Shown here: one piece after another, positions 31,683 through 43,353 of the stretch
How positions within the stretch are numbered: position 1 is the first letter of the stretch
Layout: each line of letters opens with the position of its first letter
DNA from: Pseudomonas sp. SID14000
GTDB taxonomy: Bacteria > Pseudomonadota > Gammaproteobacteria > Pseudomonadales > Pseudomonadaceae
NCBI RefSeq assembly: GCF_002165135.1
Contig: NZ_NFZQ01000010.1
Span: 186,001-250,000, forward strand
Direction: 5' to 3'
DNA: 64,000 nt
The notes under the pieces: model-generated
Told to the model about the DNA's origin: nothing
What the model saw: the letters and a program-made list of their open reading frames with translations, nothing else
Database searches by the model: none
Position numbers and translations under genes: made by a program

Positions 31683-33507
31683 CCTGTGTTACCTTTTTCT
31701 GCTTTGTTTTTCCTTCAATAGCCAGGCTGCACCCACCCACGCCCTCACCGTCTACGGTGAAGCCCCCCGCTACAGCGCCAACTTCCGGCATTTCGACTAC
31801 GTCAACCCCGACGCCCCCAAAGGCGGCATCCTGCGCCGCTCGGCCATCGAGATCGGCCAGTTCGACCATATCCTGCCGTACATCGACAAGGGCATCGGCG
31901 TCAGCGAGGTCGATGGCCTGCTTTACGCACCACTGGCCGTGCGCTCGTTCGATGAACCCTACACCGTCTACGGCCTGATCGCCCGGCGCATGGAGCGCGG
32001 CCCGGACGATGCCTGGCTGCGTTTCGAGATCGACCCACGCGCCACCTTCGCCGATGGCAAGCCGGTGCGTGCCGAAGATGTACGCTTTACCTTCGAGCTG
32101 CTGATGAGCAAGGGCAGCCTCAAGTACCGCACCCAGTTCGCCGATGTTGCCGCCGTTGTCGTGGAAAGCCCGCACAGCGTGCGCTTCGACCTCAAACCCG
32201 ACCACGGCCGCACCCTGCCGCTGGACCTCGCCAGCCTGCCGGTACTGCCTGAACACGACTGGCAGCAGCGCGATTTTGCCAACGGCGCCGGTTTCGACAA
32301 ACCGGTAGGTAGCGGGCCGTACCGTATCGGGCACATCGACAACGGCCGCAGCATCACCTTCGAGCGCGATCCGAGCTGGTGGGCGCGCGACCTATCGGTC
32401 AGCCGTGGCCGCTACAATTTCACAAAGCTGCGCATCGAGTACTTTGGCGATACCGAGGTGGCGCGGCAGGTGCTAAAAGGCGGTGGCTACGACTACAACC
32501 GTGAGTTCTCCGCCACTGCTTACACCCTGGGCTACAACGGCGCGCAACTGGACGACGGCCGTCTGCAGCGCGCCCACCTGGGCCCGGCCAAGCCGCAGGT
32601 GGCCCAGGGCTTCGTGTTCAACCTCGACCAGCCGCAGTTCAAGGATCGCCGCGTGCGCCAGGCGCTGGGCATGTTGTGGGACTACGAGTGGAGCAACCGG
32701 CAGATGATGCGCAGTATGTACATCCGCCAGCAAAGCGTATTCTCCAATACCCCACTGGCCGCCCGCCAACTGCCGGATGCAAGCGAGTTGAAACTGCTCG
32801 AACCTTTGCGCGGCAAGGTACCGGACGAAGTCTTCAGCAGCGTCTTCACCGCCCCGGTCACAGATGGTTCAGGGATCATCCGCAAGCAGCAGTTGCAGGC
32901 GCTGGCGCTGCTGGAGCAAGCCGGCTGGCGCCCCGAAGGCGACCGTCTGGTGAACAGCCAGGGCACGCCGCTGGCGTTCACTTTTCTCAATGGCCAGACA
33001 GGTATGGAACGCCTGCTGCTGCCATGGAAGCGCAACCTGGCACAGATTGGCGTGACCATGGACATCCGCAACGTCGACTCGGCCCAATACGTAAACCGCC
33101 TGATGGCCCGTGACTACGACATGATCGTTACCGGCTACCCGGTTACCCTGTCGCCTGGCGCCGAGCTGTACAACTACTTTGGCTCGGCAGCGGCCCACGA
33201 CCCCGGGTCGAACAACCTGATGGTGCTGCAGGACCCCGCCGTGGACCACTTGATCGACGGCCTGGTACGCGCCGACACCCAGGCCGACATGCTGCACCAC
33301 GCCCATGCCCTGGACCGGGTGCTGCAATGGAACTACTACTGGATCCCCAACTATTACCCACCTGGCAGTTCCACCGTCTGGTGGAACCGCTTCGGCCTGC
33401 CCAAGGTCCAGGCTGCGTATGACGAAGGCCTGGATACCTGGTGGGAAATCAGCCCTACCGCGCTGACCAATGCGCAAATGGCCGAACGCCGGAAACCCTC
33501 GCCATGA
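31663..33507 (+). CDS. YejA-like peptide ABC transporter substrate-binding protein
   Basis: A 614-residue extracytoplasmic binding protein of the SBP_bac_5 family, closest in pattern to YejA (FDYVNPDAPKGG at the mature N-terminus, ERDPSWWARDL, FVFNLDQPQFKDRRVRQAL). A hydrophobic signal core (CYLFLLCFSF) ending SQAA precedes the mature part. The frame contains no well-placed ATG. GTG 31663 lies within an REP arm and lacks a ribosome site; ATG 31585 gives 26 more residues translated from REP. The native 5' end was probably replaced by the REP pair, so expression is doubtful. Its stop overlaps the first permease gene (ATGA). Confidence 0.85.
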   Translation: MNPFPQALCYLFLLCFSFNSQAAPTHALTVYGEAPRYSANFRHFDYVNPDAPKGGILRRSAIEIGQFDHILPYIDKGIGVSEVDGLLYAPLAVRSFDEPYTVYGLIARRMERGPDDAWLRFEIDPRATFADGKPVRAEDVRFTFELLMSKGSLKYRTQFADVAAVVVESPHSVRFDLKPDHGRTLPLDLASLPVLPEHDWQQRDFANGAGFDKPVGSGPYRIGHIDNGRSITFERDPSWWARDLSVSRGRYNFTKLRIEYFGDTEVARQVLKGGGYDYNREFSATAYTLGYNGAQLDDGRLQRAHLGPAKPQVAQGFVFNLDQPQFKDRRVRQALGMLWDYEWSNRQMMRSMYIRQQSVFSNTPLAARQLPDASELKLLEPLRGKVPDEVFSSVFTAPVTDGSGIIRKQQLQALALLEQAGWRPEGDRLVNSQGTPLAFTFLNGQTGMERLLLPWKRNLAQIGVTMDIRNVDSAQYVNRLMARDYDMIVTGYPVTLSPGAELYNYFGSAAAHDPGSNNLMVLQDPAVDHLIDGLVRADTQADMLHHAHALDRVLQWNYYWIPNYYPPGSSTVWWNRFGLPKVQAAYDEGLDTWWEISPTALTNAQMAERRKPSP

Positions 33508-34562
33508 CCACCTACATCCTGCGCCGCCTGTTGCTGATCGTCCCGACCCTGCTGGCGATCCTGCTGGTCAACTTCGTCATTGTCCAGGCCGCGCCGGGTG
33601 GCCCGGTGGAGCAGGCGGTAGCGCGCCTGCAGGGCATCGGCGGCGGCGCTCCCGGTGCCCGGGCGGAGGTGGTACACGCCGAGTCACGGGCCACCCGTGG
33701 CCTGGACCCTAAACTGATCGAGGAGATCAAACGCCAGTACGGCTTCGACAAGTCCGCCCCCGAGCGCCTGTGGTTGATGCTGGGCCAATATGCCCGGCTG
33801 GACTTCGGCAACAGCTTCTTCCGCGGCGCCAAGGTCACCGACCTGATCCTCGACAAGTTGCCGGTCACCCTGTCGCTGGGCTTCTGGGCCACGCTGATCA
33901 CCTACCTGGTGTCGATCCCGCTGGGCATCCGCAAGGCGGTTCGCCACGGCAGCCGCTTCGACGCCTGGAGCAGCGCACTGATCGTGGTCGGCTATGCCCT
34001 GCCCTCGTTCCTGTTCGCCCTGCTGCTGATCGTGCTGTTCGCCGGCGGCACCTCGCTCAACTGGTTCCCGGTGCGCGGCCTGGTCTCGGACAACTTCGAC
34101 GAGCTCAGCCTGCTGGGCAAGGTCGCCGACTATTTCTGGCACCTGGTACTGCCGGTCGGCGCCCTGGTGATTGGCGGCTTCGCCACCCTGACACTGCTGA
34201 CCAGGAACGCCTTCCTCGACGAGATTTCCCGGCAATACGTGGTCACCGCCCGCGCCAAGGGCCTGAGCGAGCGTCGGGTGCTGTATGGCCACGTGCTGCG
34301 CAATGCCATGCTGCTGGTGGTGGCCGGGTTGCCACAGGCGTTGATCACGGTGTTCTTCGCCGGCTCGTTGCTGATCGAGGTGATCTTCTCGCTCGATGGC
34401 CTGGGCCGCATGAGTTACGACGCGGCCGTGTCGCGGGATTACCCGGTGGTATTCGGCACGCTGTTCATCTTCACCTTGGCGGGCCTGCTGATCCGTCTGA
34501 TCGGCGACCTGTCGTACACCCTGCTCGACCCGCGTATCGACTTCGACGCGAGGGCAAACTGA
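33504..34562 (+). CDS. ABC transporter permease, YejB/DppB-like
   Basis: A 352-residue inner-membrane permease with the N-terminal TYILRRLLLIVPTLL helix of the DppB/OppB class and five further helices. The EAA loop for contact with the ATPase is near RQYVVTARAKGLSERRVLYGHVLRNA. Residues 55-115 form a long periplasmic insert, typical of YejB. The ATG overlaps the stop of the binding-protein gene, and its stop overlaps the next start by one base, so the three genes are translationally coupled. Confidence 0.92.
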   Translation: MTTYILRRLLLIVPTLLAILLVNFVIVQAAPGGPVEQAVARLQGIGGGAPGARAEVVHAESRATRGLDPKLIEEIKRQYGFDKSAPERLWLMLGQYARLDFGNSFFRGAKVTDLILDKLPVTLSLGFWATLITYLVSIPLGIRKAVRHGSRFDAWSSALIVVGYALPSFLFALLLIVLFAGGTSLNWFPVRGLVSDNFDELSLLGKVADYFWHLVLPVGALVIGGFATLTLLTRNAFLDEISRQYVVTARAKGLSERRVLYGHVLRNAMLLVVAGLPQALITVFFAGSLLIEVIFSLDGLGRMSYDAAVSRDYPVVFGTLFIFTLAGLLIRLIGDLSYTLLDPRIDFDARAN

Positions 34563-35578
34563 TGCTTTCGCCGATCTCGCGCCGTCGCCTGCAGCGCTTT
34601 CGACGCAACCGCCTGGGTTGGGTGTCGCTTTGGCTGTTCGCCGGCCTTTTGCTGCTGAGCCTGTGTGCCGAGCTGGTGGCCAACGACAAACCGCTGCTGC
34701 TGGGCTACAAGGGCGAGCTGTACATGCCGGCGCTCAAGCGCTACACCGAACAGCAGTTCGGCGGCCAGCTGCCGTTCCAGCCGGACTACCGCAGCGCCTA
34801 TGTACGCCAGCTGATCGAACAGCAAGGTGGCTGGATGCTGTTCGCCCCCATCCCGTTCAGCGCCGATACCCCCAACTACGACCTGCAAGTGCCCACCCCC
34901 AGCCCGCCAAGCGCGAGCAACTGGCTGGGTACCGACGACCAGGGCCGCGATGTGCTGGCCCGGGTACTGTACGGCACGCGGGTGTCGCTGCTGTTCGCCT
35001 TCGCCCTGACCGTGGTCAGCGTGCTGATCGGCGTGGTGGCCGGTGCCTTGCAGGGCTACCACGGGGGCTGGGTAGACCTGTTCGGCCAGCGCCTGCTGGA
35101 GGTTTGGTCAGGGTTGCCGGTACTGTACCTGCTGATCATCCTGAGCGGGTTCGTCGAGCCGGACTTCTGGTGGCTGCTGGGGATCATGGCGTTGTTCTCC
35201 TGGCTGACCCTGGTCGATGTGGTACGCGCCGAGTTCCTGCGCGGTCGCAACCTGGAGTACGTGAAGGCTGCCCGGGCGCTGGGGTTGCCGGACAGCCAGG
35301 TGATGCTGCGGCACATCTTGCCCAATGCCATGAACGCGACGCTGACCTATGTGCCGTTCATGCTGACCGGTGCGATCACTACCCTGACTGCGCTGGATTT
35401 TCTCGGTTTCGGCATGCCGGCCGGGAGTGCTTCGCTGGGTGAGCTGGTGACCCAGGGCAAACAGCATCTGGAGGCGCCATGGCTGGGCTTTACCGCATTC
35501 TTTGCGCTGGCGGTGATCCTGTCGCTGCTGGTGTTTATCGGGGATGCCTTGCGCGAGGCGTTCGACCCAAGGGGATAG
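34562..35578 (+). CDS. ABC transporter permease, YejE/DppC-like
   Basis: A 338-residue permease of the DppC class. It has an N-terminal SRRRLQRFRRNRLGWVSLWLF anchor, a periplasmic section with the NWLGTDDQGRDVLARVLYGTR signature of this class, and the EAA loop at NLEYVKAARALGLPDSQVMLRHILPNA. It pairs with the YejB-like permease. No YejF-type ATPase gene follows; an REP pair and a regulator come next, so the ATPase must be supplied from elsewhere, if at all. Confidence 0.92.
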   Translation: MLSPISRRRLQRFRRNRLGWVSLWLFAGLLLLSLCAELVANDKPLLLGYKGELYMPALKRYTEQQFGGQLPFQPDYRSAYVRQLIEQQGGWMLFAPIPFSADTPNYDLQVPTPSPPSASNWLGTDDQGRDVLARVLYGTRVSLLFAFALTVVSVLIGVVAGALQGYHGGWVDLFGQRLLEVWSGLPVLYLLIILSGFVEPDFWWLLGIMALFSWLTLVDVVRAEFLRGRNLEYVKAARALGLPDSQVMLRHILPNAMNATLTYVPFMLTGAITTLTALDFLGFGMPAGSASLGELVTQGKQHLEAPWLGFTAFFALAVILSLLVFIGDALREAFDPRG

Positions 35579-35590
35579 GTTTGCAGGTCA

Positions 35591-35684
35591 GGCCTCTTCG
35601 CGGGTAAACCCGCTCCCACAGGGTCACCACAAATCCTGAGGACTGTGGGGTACCTGTGGGAGCGGGTTTACCCGCGAAGAGGCC
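35591..35684. repeat. Inverted REP pair
   Basis: GGCCTCTTCGCGGGTAAACC with CGCTCCCACAGG and its inverse, separated by about 25 bases. It sits between the permease stop and the sigma54 regulator start and may act as a transcript end. Confidence 0.88.
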
Positions 35685-35718
35685 GGCCCTGCTTTTACAG
35701 ATTTCAGGATTTTTACCC

Positions 35719-37101
<1,383 letters not shown>

Positions 37102-37120
37102 TAGGAGACTTTTGTTTCCA

Positions 37121-37247
37121 TTTTGAGATTGCCGCGAGGGCTTTGCCCTTGATCGCGACACAAGGCCGCTCCTACAGGGAACCGCGGTGCACTTGTAGGA
37201 GCGGCCTTGTGTCGCGATGGGCCGCAAGGCGGCCCCAAAATCTCAAA
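37121..37247. repeat. Inverted REP pair of the GCGGCCTTGTGTCGCGA family
   Basis: The arms GATCGCGACACAAGGCCGCT and their inverse lie around an ACAGGGAACCGCGGTGCACT centre, with the outer flanks TTTTGAGATT and AAATCTCAAA also paired. It separates the two candidate enhancer sites. Confidence 0.85.
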
Positions 37248-37255
37248 TAAGAGAC
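37240..37255. promoter_or_regulatory. Candidate enhancer site 2 for the sigma54 activator
   Basis: ATCTC-AAATAA-GAGAC has the same TCTC-N6-GAGAC form as site 1. It is centred about 73 bases upstream of the -12 element, a normal enhancer distance. The left half borders the REP flank, so a chance origin cannot be excluded. Confidence 0.55.
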
Positions 37256-37305
37256 AAAAATTCAGAAGAAAACAAAATACCTATATAAATCAATAAGTTA
37301 AAATC

Positions 37306-37321
37306 TGGCACGATTCCCGCT
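37306..37321 (+). promoter_or_regulatory. Sigma54 -24/-12 promoter for the permease-hbdH operon
   Basis: TGGCACGATTCCCGCT: the -24 element TGGCACG is perfect, and GC at the -12 position is exactly twelve bases from the -24 GG. The -12 element reads CCGC rather than TTGC. It is 50 bases upstream of the GntP-family gene. Confidence 0.72.
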
Positions 37322-37369
37322 ATCTCCTGCAAATCAATAAAAACAAGACTCACCCAGGAGATCCACCCG

Positions 37370-38761
37370 ATGACCGTGCTCATCGCCCTCGCCGCTTTGG
37401 CCCTGCTGATGCTCGCTGCCTACCGCGGCTACAGCGTAATCCTCTTCGCCCCCATCGCCGCTCTCGGAGCGGTATTACTCACCGACCCGTCCGCCGTGGC
37501 CCCTGCATTCACCGGGGTGTTCATGGAGAAAATGGTCGGCTTCATCAAGCTCTACTTCCCGGTGTTCCTGCTAGGCGCCGTGTTCGGCAAGCTGATCGAA
37601 CTGTCCGGCTTCTCGCGCTCGATCGTCGCTGCCGCCATCCGCGTGCTCGGCACCCGCCAGGCAATGCTGGTGATCGTGCTGGTCTGCGCCCTGCTCACCT
37701 ATGGCGGCGTCTCGCTGTTCGTGGTGGTGTTCGCGGTGTACCCGTTCGCGGCCGAGATGTTCCGCCAGAGCAATATCCCCAAGCGCCTGATTCCGGCAAC
37801 CATTGCCCTGGGCGCGTTCTCGTTCACCATGGACGCCCTGCCCGGCACCCCGCAGATCCAGAACATCATCCCCAGCACCTTCTTCAACACCACCGCCTGG
37901 GCCGCGCCCTGGCTGGGGCTGATCGGAACGCTGTTCGTGTTCTGCGTCGGCATGGCCTACCTGCAGCGCCAGCGCAACAAGGCCCAGCGCACCGGTGAAG
38001 GCTATGGCAGCGACTTGCGCAACGAACCGGAAACCGCTGCCGACCTGGCCCTGCCCAATCCTTGGCTGGCGCTGTCGCCGCTGCTGCTGGTGGGGGTGAT
38101 GAACCTGCTGTTCACCCACTGGATTCCGCAGTGGTACGGCCCCAGCCACAGCCTGCAACTGCCCGGCATGAGCGCGCCGGTACAAAGCGATGTGGCCAAG
38201 CTTACCGCCATCTGGGCAGTGCAGGCAGCGTTGCTGGTGGGCATCCTGATGGTGCTGGTGTGTGCCTTCGGCGCCATCCGCGCCCGCCTGGCCGAAGGCA
38301 CCAAAAGCGCCGTGGGCGGCGCCTTGCTGGCGGCCATGAACACCGCCTCGGAATACGGCTTTGGCGCGGTAATCGCCTCGCTGCCGGGCTTCCTGGTATT
38401 GGCCGATGCCCTGCGCGGCATCCCCAACCCGCTGGTTAACGAAGCCATCACCGTGACCTTGCTGGCCGGCATCACCGGTTCTGCCTCGGGCGGCATGAGC
38501 ATCGCCCTGGCGGCCATGGGCGACAGCTTCATCGCCGCCGCCAATGCCGCCAACATCCCGCTCGAAGTGTTACACCGGGTAGCCGCCATGGCCAGCGGCG
38601 GCATGGACACCCTGCCGCACAACGGCGCGGTCATCACCTTGCTTGCCGTGACCGGCCTGACCCACCGCGAGGCCTACAAGGACATTTTCGGTATTACCCT
38701 GATCAAGACCCTGGCTGTGTTCGTGGTCATCGCCACCTTCTACGCCACCGGCATCGTCTAA
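37370..38761 (+). CDS. GntP-family permease, probable D-3-hydroxybutyrate transporter
   Basis: A 463-residue carrier with about twelve hydrophobic segments. It has the GntP family pattern (YRGYSVILFAPIAALGAVLLTD near the start, and GLPGTPQIQNIIPSTFFNTTAWAA-like and GSASGGMSIALAAMGDSF segments). Its place between a sigma54 activator and 3-hydroxybutyrate dehydrogenase supports D-3-hydroxybutyrate uptake, as annotated for the P. putida orthologue. AGGAG precedes the ATG. It is the first gene behind the -24/-12 promoter and is ten bases upstream of hbdH. Confidence 0.9.
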   Translation: MTVLIALAALALLMLAAYRGYSVILFAPIAALGAVLLTDPSAVAPAFTGVFMEKMVGFIKLYFPVFLLGAVFGKLIELSGFSRSIVAAAIRVLGTRQAMLVIVLVCALLTYGGVSLFVVVFAVYPFAAEMFRQSNIPKRLIPATIALGAFSFTMDALPGTPQIQNIIPSTFFNTTAWAAPWLGLIGTLFVFCVGMAYLQRQRNKAQRTGEGYGSDLRNEPETAADLALPNPWLALSPLLLVGVMNLLFTHWIPQWYGPSHSLQLPGMSAPVQSDVAKLTAIWAVQAALLVGILMVLVCAFGAIRARLAEGTKSAVGGALLAAMNTASEYGFGAVIASLPGFLVLADALRGIPNPLVNEAITVTLLAGITGSASGGMSIALAAMGDSFIAAANAANIPLEVLHRVAAMASGGMDTLPHNGAVITLLAVTGLTHREAYKDIFGITLIKTLAVFVVIATFYATGIV

Positions 38762-38771
38762 GGAGCTTTGC

Positions 38772-39542
38772 ATGACCCTCAAAGGCAAGACTGCACTCGT
38801 CACCGGTTCCACCAGCGGCATCGGCCTGGGCATTGCCCAGGTACTGGCCCGCGCAGGCGCCAACATCGTGCTCAACGGCTTCGGCGACCCGGCACCAGCG
38901 CTGGCCGAAATCGCCCGACACGGGGTGAAGGCAGTCCATCGACCGGCCGACCTGTCGGACGTGGCCCAGATCGAAGCCCTGTTCGCCCTGGCCGAGCGGG
39001 AGTTCGGCGGCGTCGACATCCTGGTCAACAACGCCGGTATCCAGCATGTGGCACCGGTGGAGCAGTTCCCGCTGGAAAGCTGGGACAAGATCATCGCCCT
39101 CAACCTGTCGGCCGTGTTCCACGGTACGCGCCTGGTCCTGCCCGGCATGCGCACGCGCAACTGGGGGCGCATCATCAACATTGCCTCGGTGCATGGCCTG
39201 GTCGGCTCCACCGGCAAGGCGGCCTATGTGGCGGCCAAGCACGGCGTGGTCGGCCTGACCAAGGTGGTGGGCCTGGAAACCGCCACCAGCAACGTCACCT
39301 GCAATGCCATCTGCCCTGGCTGGGTCCTGACTCCGCTGGTGCAGAAACAGATCGATGATCGTGCTGCCAACGGTGGCGATCCGCTGCAAGCGCAGCACGA
39401 TCTGCTGGCAGAAAAACAACCATCGCTGGCCTTCGTCACCCCCGAACACCTGGGTGAGCTGGTACTATTCCTGTGCAGCGAGGCCGGTAGCCAGGTTCGC
39501 GGTGCCGCCTGGAACGTCGATGGTGGCTGGTTGGCCCAGTGA
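38772..39542 (+). CDS. hbdH: D-3-hydroxybutyrate dehydrogenase
   Basis: A 256-residue SDR that oxidises D-3-hydroxybutyrate to acetoacetate with NAD. It has TGSTSGIG near the N-terminus, NNAGIQHVAPVEQFP, the catalytic Ser in IASVHGLVGS, YVAAKHG and the CNAICPGWVLTPLVQKQI segment. The Gln, His, Lys and Trp substrate-binding positions known for Pseudomonas 3-hydroxybutyrate dehydrogenase (Q in GIQH, H in VHGLV, W in GWVLTP) are visible. AAGGAG precedes the ATG. The product acetoacetate is the substrate of the acetoacetyl-CoA synthetase downstream. Confidence 0.95.
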   Translation: MTLKGKTALVTGSTSGIGLGIAQVLARAGANIVLNGFGDPAPALAEIARHGVKAVHRPADLSDVAQIEALFALAEREFGGVDILVNNAGIQHVAPVEQFPLESWDKIIALNLSAVFHGTRLVLPGMRTRNWGRIINIASVHGLVGSTGKAAYVAAKHGVVGLTKVVGLETATSNVTCNAICPGWVLTPLVQKQIDDRAANGGDPLQAQHDLLAEKQPSLAFVTPEHLGELVLFLCSEAGSQVRGAAWNVDGGWLAQ

Positions 39543-39597
39543 CGGGCGGCCTAGGCCTGGCGGCGGTCTTGCATTCGTTTATCTGCAAGGAGGCCCT

Positions 39598-40077
39598 ATG
39601 CGCCCTACCCCGATGACCGCGACCCTGGCTCTGACCCTGGCTGCCGCTGCACCCGCGATGGCAGCCAGCCTGAAGGACGTCGCGCCCTACCCCGAGGCGG
39701 AAAAAGGCTTCACCCGGCAGGTCATCCATCTACCGGCCCAGGCTGACGAGTCGGCCTATCAACTGGAAATCCTCGCCGGCAAGACCCTGAAGGTGGACTG
39801 CAATCGCCAGCGCCTGGGCGGCAGCCTGGAGGAGCGTACCCTGGAAGGCTGGGGCTACAGCTACTACCGCCTGGACAAGGTCAGCGGCCCGGCCAGCACA
39901 CTGATGGCCTGCCCCGATGGCAAGAAGACCGAAGCCTTCGTGCCGGTGGTCGGTGAAGGCTTCATGCTGCGCTACAACAGCAAGCTGCCGGTGGTGGTGT
40001 ATGTGCCCAAGGATGTCGAAGTGCGCTACCGCGTGTGGTCGGCATCGCAGGACGTACAAAAGGCTAAAGTAGAGTAA
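39598..40077 (+). CDS. eco: Ecotin, periplasmic serine protease inhibitor
   Basis: A 159-residue exported protein. A signal peptide (1-22, ending PAMA) precedes a mature ecotin domain with APYPEAEKGFTRQVIHLP, DCNRQRLGG, LEGWGYSYYRLDKVSGP, the reactive loop STLMACPDGKKTEAF and LRYNSKLPVVVYVPKDVEVRYRVW. The P1 residue is Met, as in E. coli ecotin, and the two Cys for the loop disulfide are present. It inhibits trypsin-fold proteases, including host enzymes. AAGGAGG precedes the ATG. It is 55 bases after hbdH but unlikely to share its function. Confidence 0.95.
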   Translation: MRPTPMTATLALTLAAAAPAMAASLKDVAPYPEAEKGFTRQVIHLPAQADESAYQLEILAGKTLKVDCNRQRLGGSLEERTLEGWGYSYYRLDKVSGPASTLMACPDGKKTEAFVPVVGEGFMLRYNSKLPVVVYVPKDVEVRYRVWSASQDVQKAKVE

Positions 40078-40103
40078 CGCGTAAGCCCCTGCTGCCAGGG
40101 GGA

Positions 40104-40131
40104 CTTCTTCGCGGGCGTGCCCGCGAAGAGG
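40104..40131. repeat. Single REP hairpin
   Basis: CTTCGCGGGCGTGCCCGCGA hairpin with paired flanks, directly after the ecotin gene; it may end that transcript. Confidence 0.7.
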
Positions 40132-40165
40132 CCCTCGAATCCAAATGATCATCTGGAGGTTCGGC

Positions 40166-42121
<1,956 letters not shown>

Positions 42122-42137
42122 TGAAGGTATTCACCGT

Positions 42138-42260
42138 CATTGTGGGAGCGGCCTTGTGTCGCGATAGGGCCGCAGGGCGGCCCCAGAAATTCATGCATCG
42201 CTGCTGAAATCCTGGGGCTGCTTTGCAGCCCTTTCGCGACGCAAGGCCGCTCCCACAATG
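42138..42260. repeat. Inverted REP pair of the GCGGCCTTGTGTCGCGA family
   Basis: CATTGTGGGAGCGGCCTTGT with GTCGCGA and its inverse enclose about 60 bases that contain a paired GGGCCGC and GCAGCCC region. It fills most of the gap between the synthetase and the second parvulin gene. Confidence 0.87.
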
Positions 42261-42323
42261 GCCTCAACCCGGCTCGATCAGGCATAATGCGCGCCTTTTT
42301 CGCCCCTGAAGCACAGGTACCCC

Positions 42324-42599
42324 ATGAAAGCCCAAGCCCGCCACATCCTGGTCAAGACCGCTGACGAAGCCGAAAAGCTCAAGCAGCGCATCGCCAATGG
42401 CGAGGCTTTCGACGTGCTCGCAAAAAAGTTCTCCACTTGCCCGTCAGGCAAGCGTGGCGGCGACCTGGGTGAAATCCGCCCCGGCCAGATGGTCGGCGCC
42501 ATCGACCAGGTGATTTTCAAGAAGCCCCTGCGCGTGGTGCACGGGCCGATCAAGAGCAAATTCGGCTATCACCTGGTGCAGACGTTCTATCGCGACTAA
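42324..42599 (+). CDS. ppiC: PpiC-type parvulin peptidyl-prolyl isomerase (second copy)
   Basis: A 91-residue parvulin with QARHILVKT, FSTCPSGKRGGDLGEIRPGQMV and VVHGPIKSKFGYHLVQT. This is the same architecture as the gene at 31286 (about half of residues identical by eye), so the window has two paralogues 11 kb apart. It lacks a signal peptide. Its stop overlaps the stop of the convergent LysE-family gene by four bases. Confidence 0.92.
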   Translation: MKAQARHILVKTADEAEKLKQRIANGEAFDVLAKKFSTCPSGKRGGDLGEIRPGQMVGAIDQVIFKKPLRVVHGPIKSKFGYHLVQTFYRD

Positions 42600-43222
42600 G
42601 CGCGACGCGCAGCCAGCAGCCCGAGGCCGGCGCAGCCCAGCAGTGAGGCACTGACCCGGTTGAACAGCCGGCGCGGGCCGGGTTGGCTGAACCAGCGCTG
42701 CATGTACGCCCCCAGTCCGGCGTAGATAGCGATGGCGGCCCATTCCAGCAACAGGAACAGCACACCCAGCCAGAGGAACTGCTCACTCACCGGGGTGGCA
42801 CTGCCGACCGAGACGAACTGCGGCAGGAACGCGGTGAAGATCAGGATCGCTTTCGGGTTACCAGCGGCCACCCAGAACTCCTGACGTGCCAGGCGCCAAG
42901 TGCCGCGTGGGTGATCGCTTGTCACCACTGCCTCGCCCACCGGTGCCCGCCACAGTTGCCAGGCGATATAGAACAGGTACGCCGCCCCTACCATCTTGAT
43001 GGCCAGGAACAGGTATTCGCTGGTGTGCAGCACCACGGCCAGGCCCATGGCCGCCAAAGCGATCATGCCGCTGAAGGCGACGATGCGCCCGCCGCCAGCC
43101 ACGCAGGCGGTGCGCAGGCCGTAACGGCTGGCATTGTGCAGCGACAGCAGGTTGTTCGGCCCCGGCGCCATGTTCAGGGCAAAGCAGGCGGGAATGAAAA
43201 GCAGCAGGCTTGAGAGGTCCAT
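42596..43222 (-). CDS. LysE/RhtB-family amino-acid exporter
   Basis: A 208-residue membrane protein with six hydrophobic segments. The N-terminal helix contains the PGPNNLLSLHNASRYG segment (P-G-P signature) and the middle has FWVAAGNPKAILIFTAFLPQF (the GNPKA motif), both typical of RhtB/LysE translocators that export amino acids or related solutes. The gene is divergent from an AraC-family regulator, which is the likely controller. Confidence 0.9.
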   Translation of the reverse strand: MDLSSLLLFIPACFALNMAPGPNNLLSLHNASRYGLRTACVAGGGRIVAFSGMIALAAMGLAVVLHTSEYLFLAIKMVGAAYLFYIAWQLWRAPVGEAVVTSDHPRGTWRLARQEFWVAAGNPKAILIFTAFLPQFVSVGSATPVSEQFLWLGVLFLLLEWAAIAIYAGLGAYMQRWFSQPGPRRLFNRVSASLLGCAGLGLLAARRA

Positions 43223-43353
43223 TATTGTCTTCCTTTCGCAAGAGGCGTCTATTTCGGCGGGTACGGGGTCTTGCGGTCAAGTTACAGCCAGCGGAAAAAA
43301 CTGTATGGGTGCACGGCGCCTGATAAGCTGCCGGGCATACCGAGGACCCTGTG

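Noticed and set aside
33770..34561. Upstream extension of the YejE-type frame through the YejB gene
   Set aside because: The stretch is an out-of-phase reading of the first permease; the true start is the ATG at 34562 that overlaps the previous stop.
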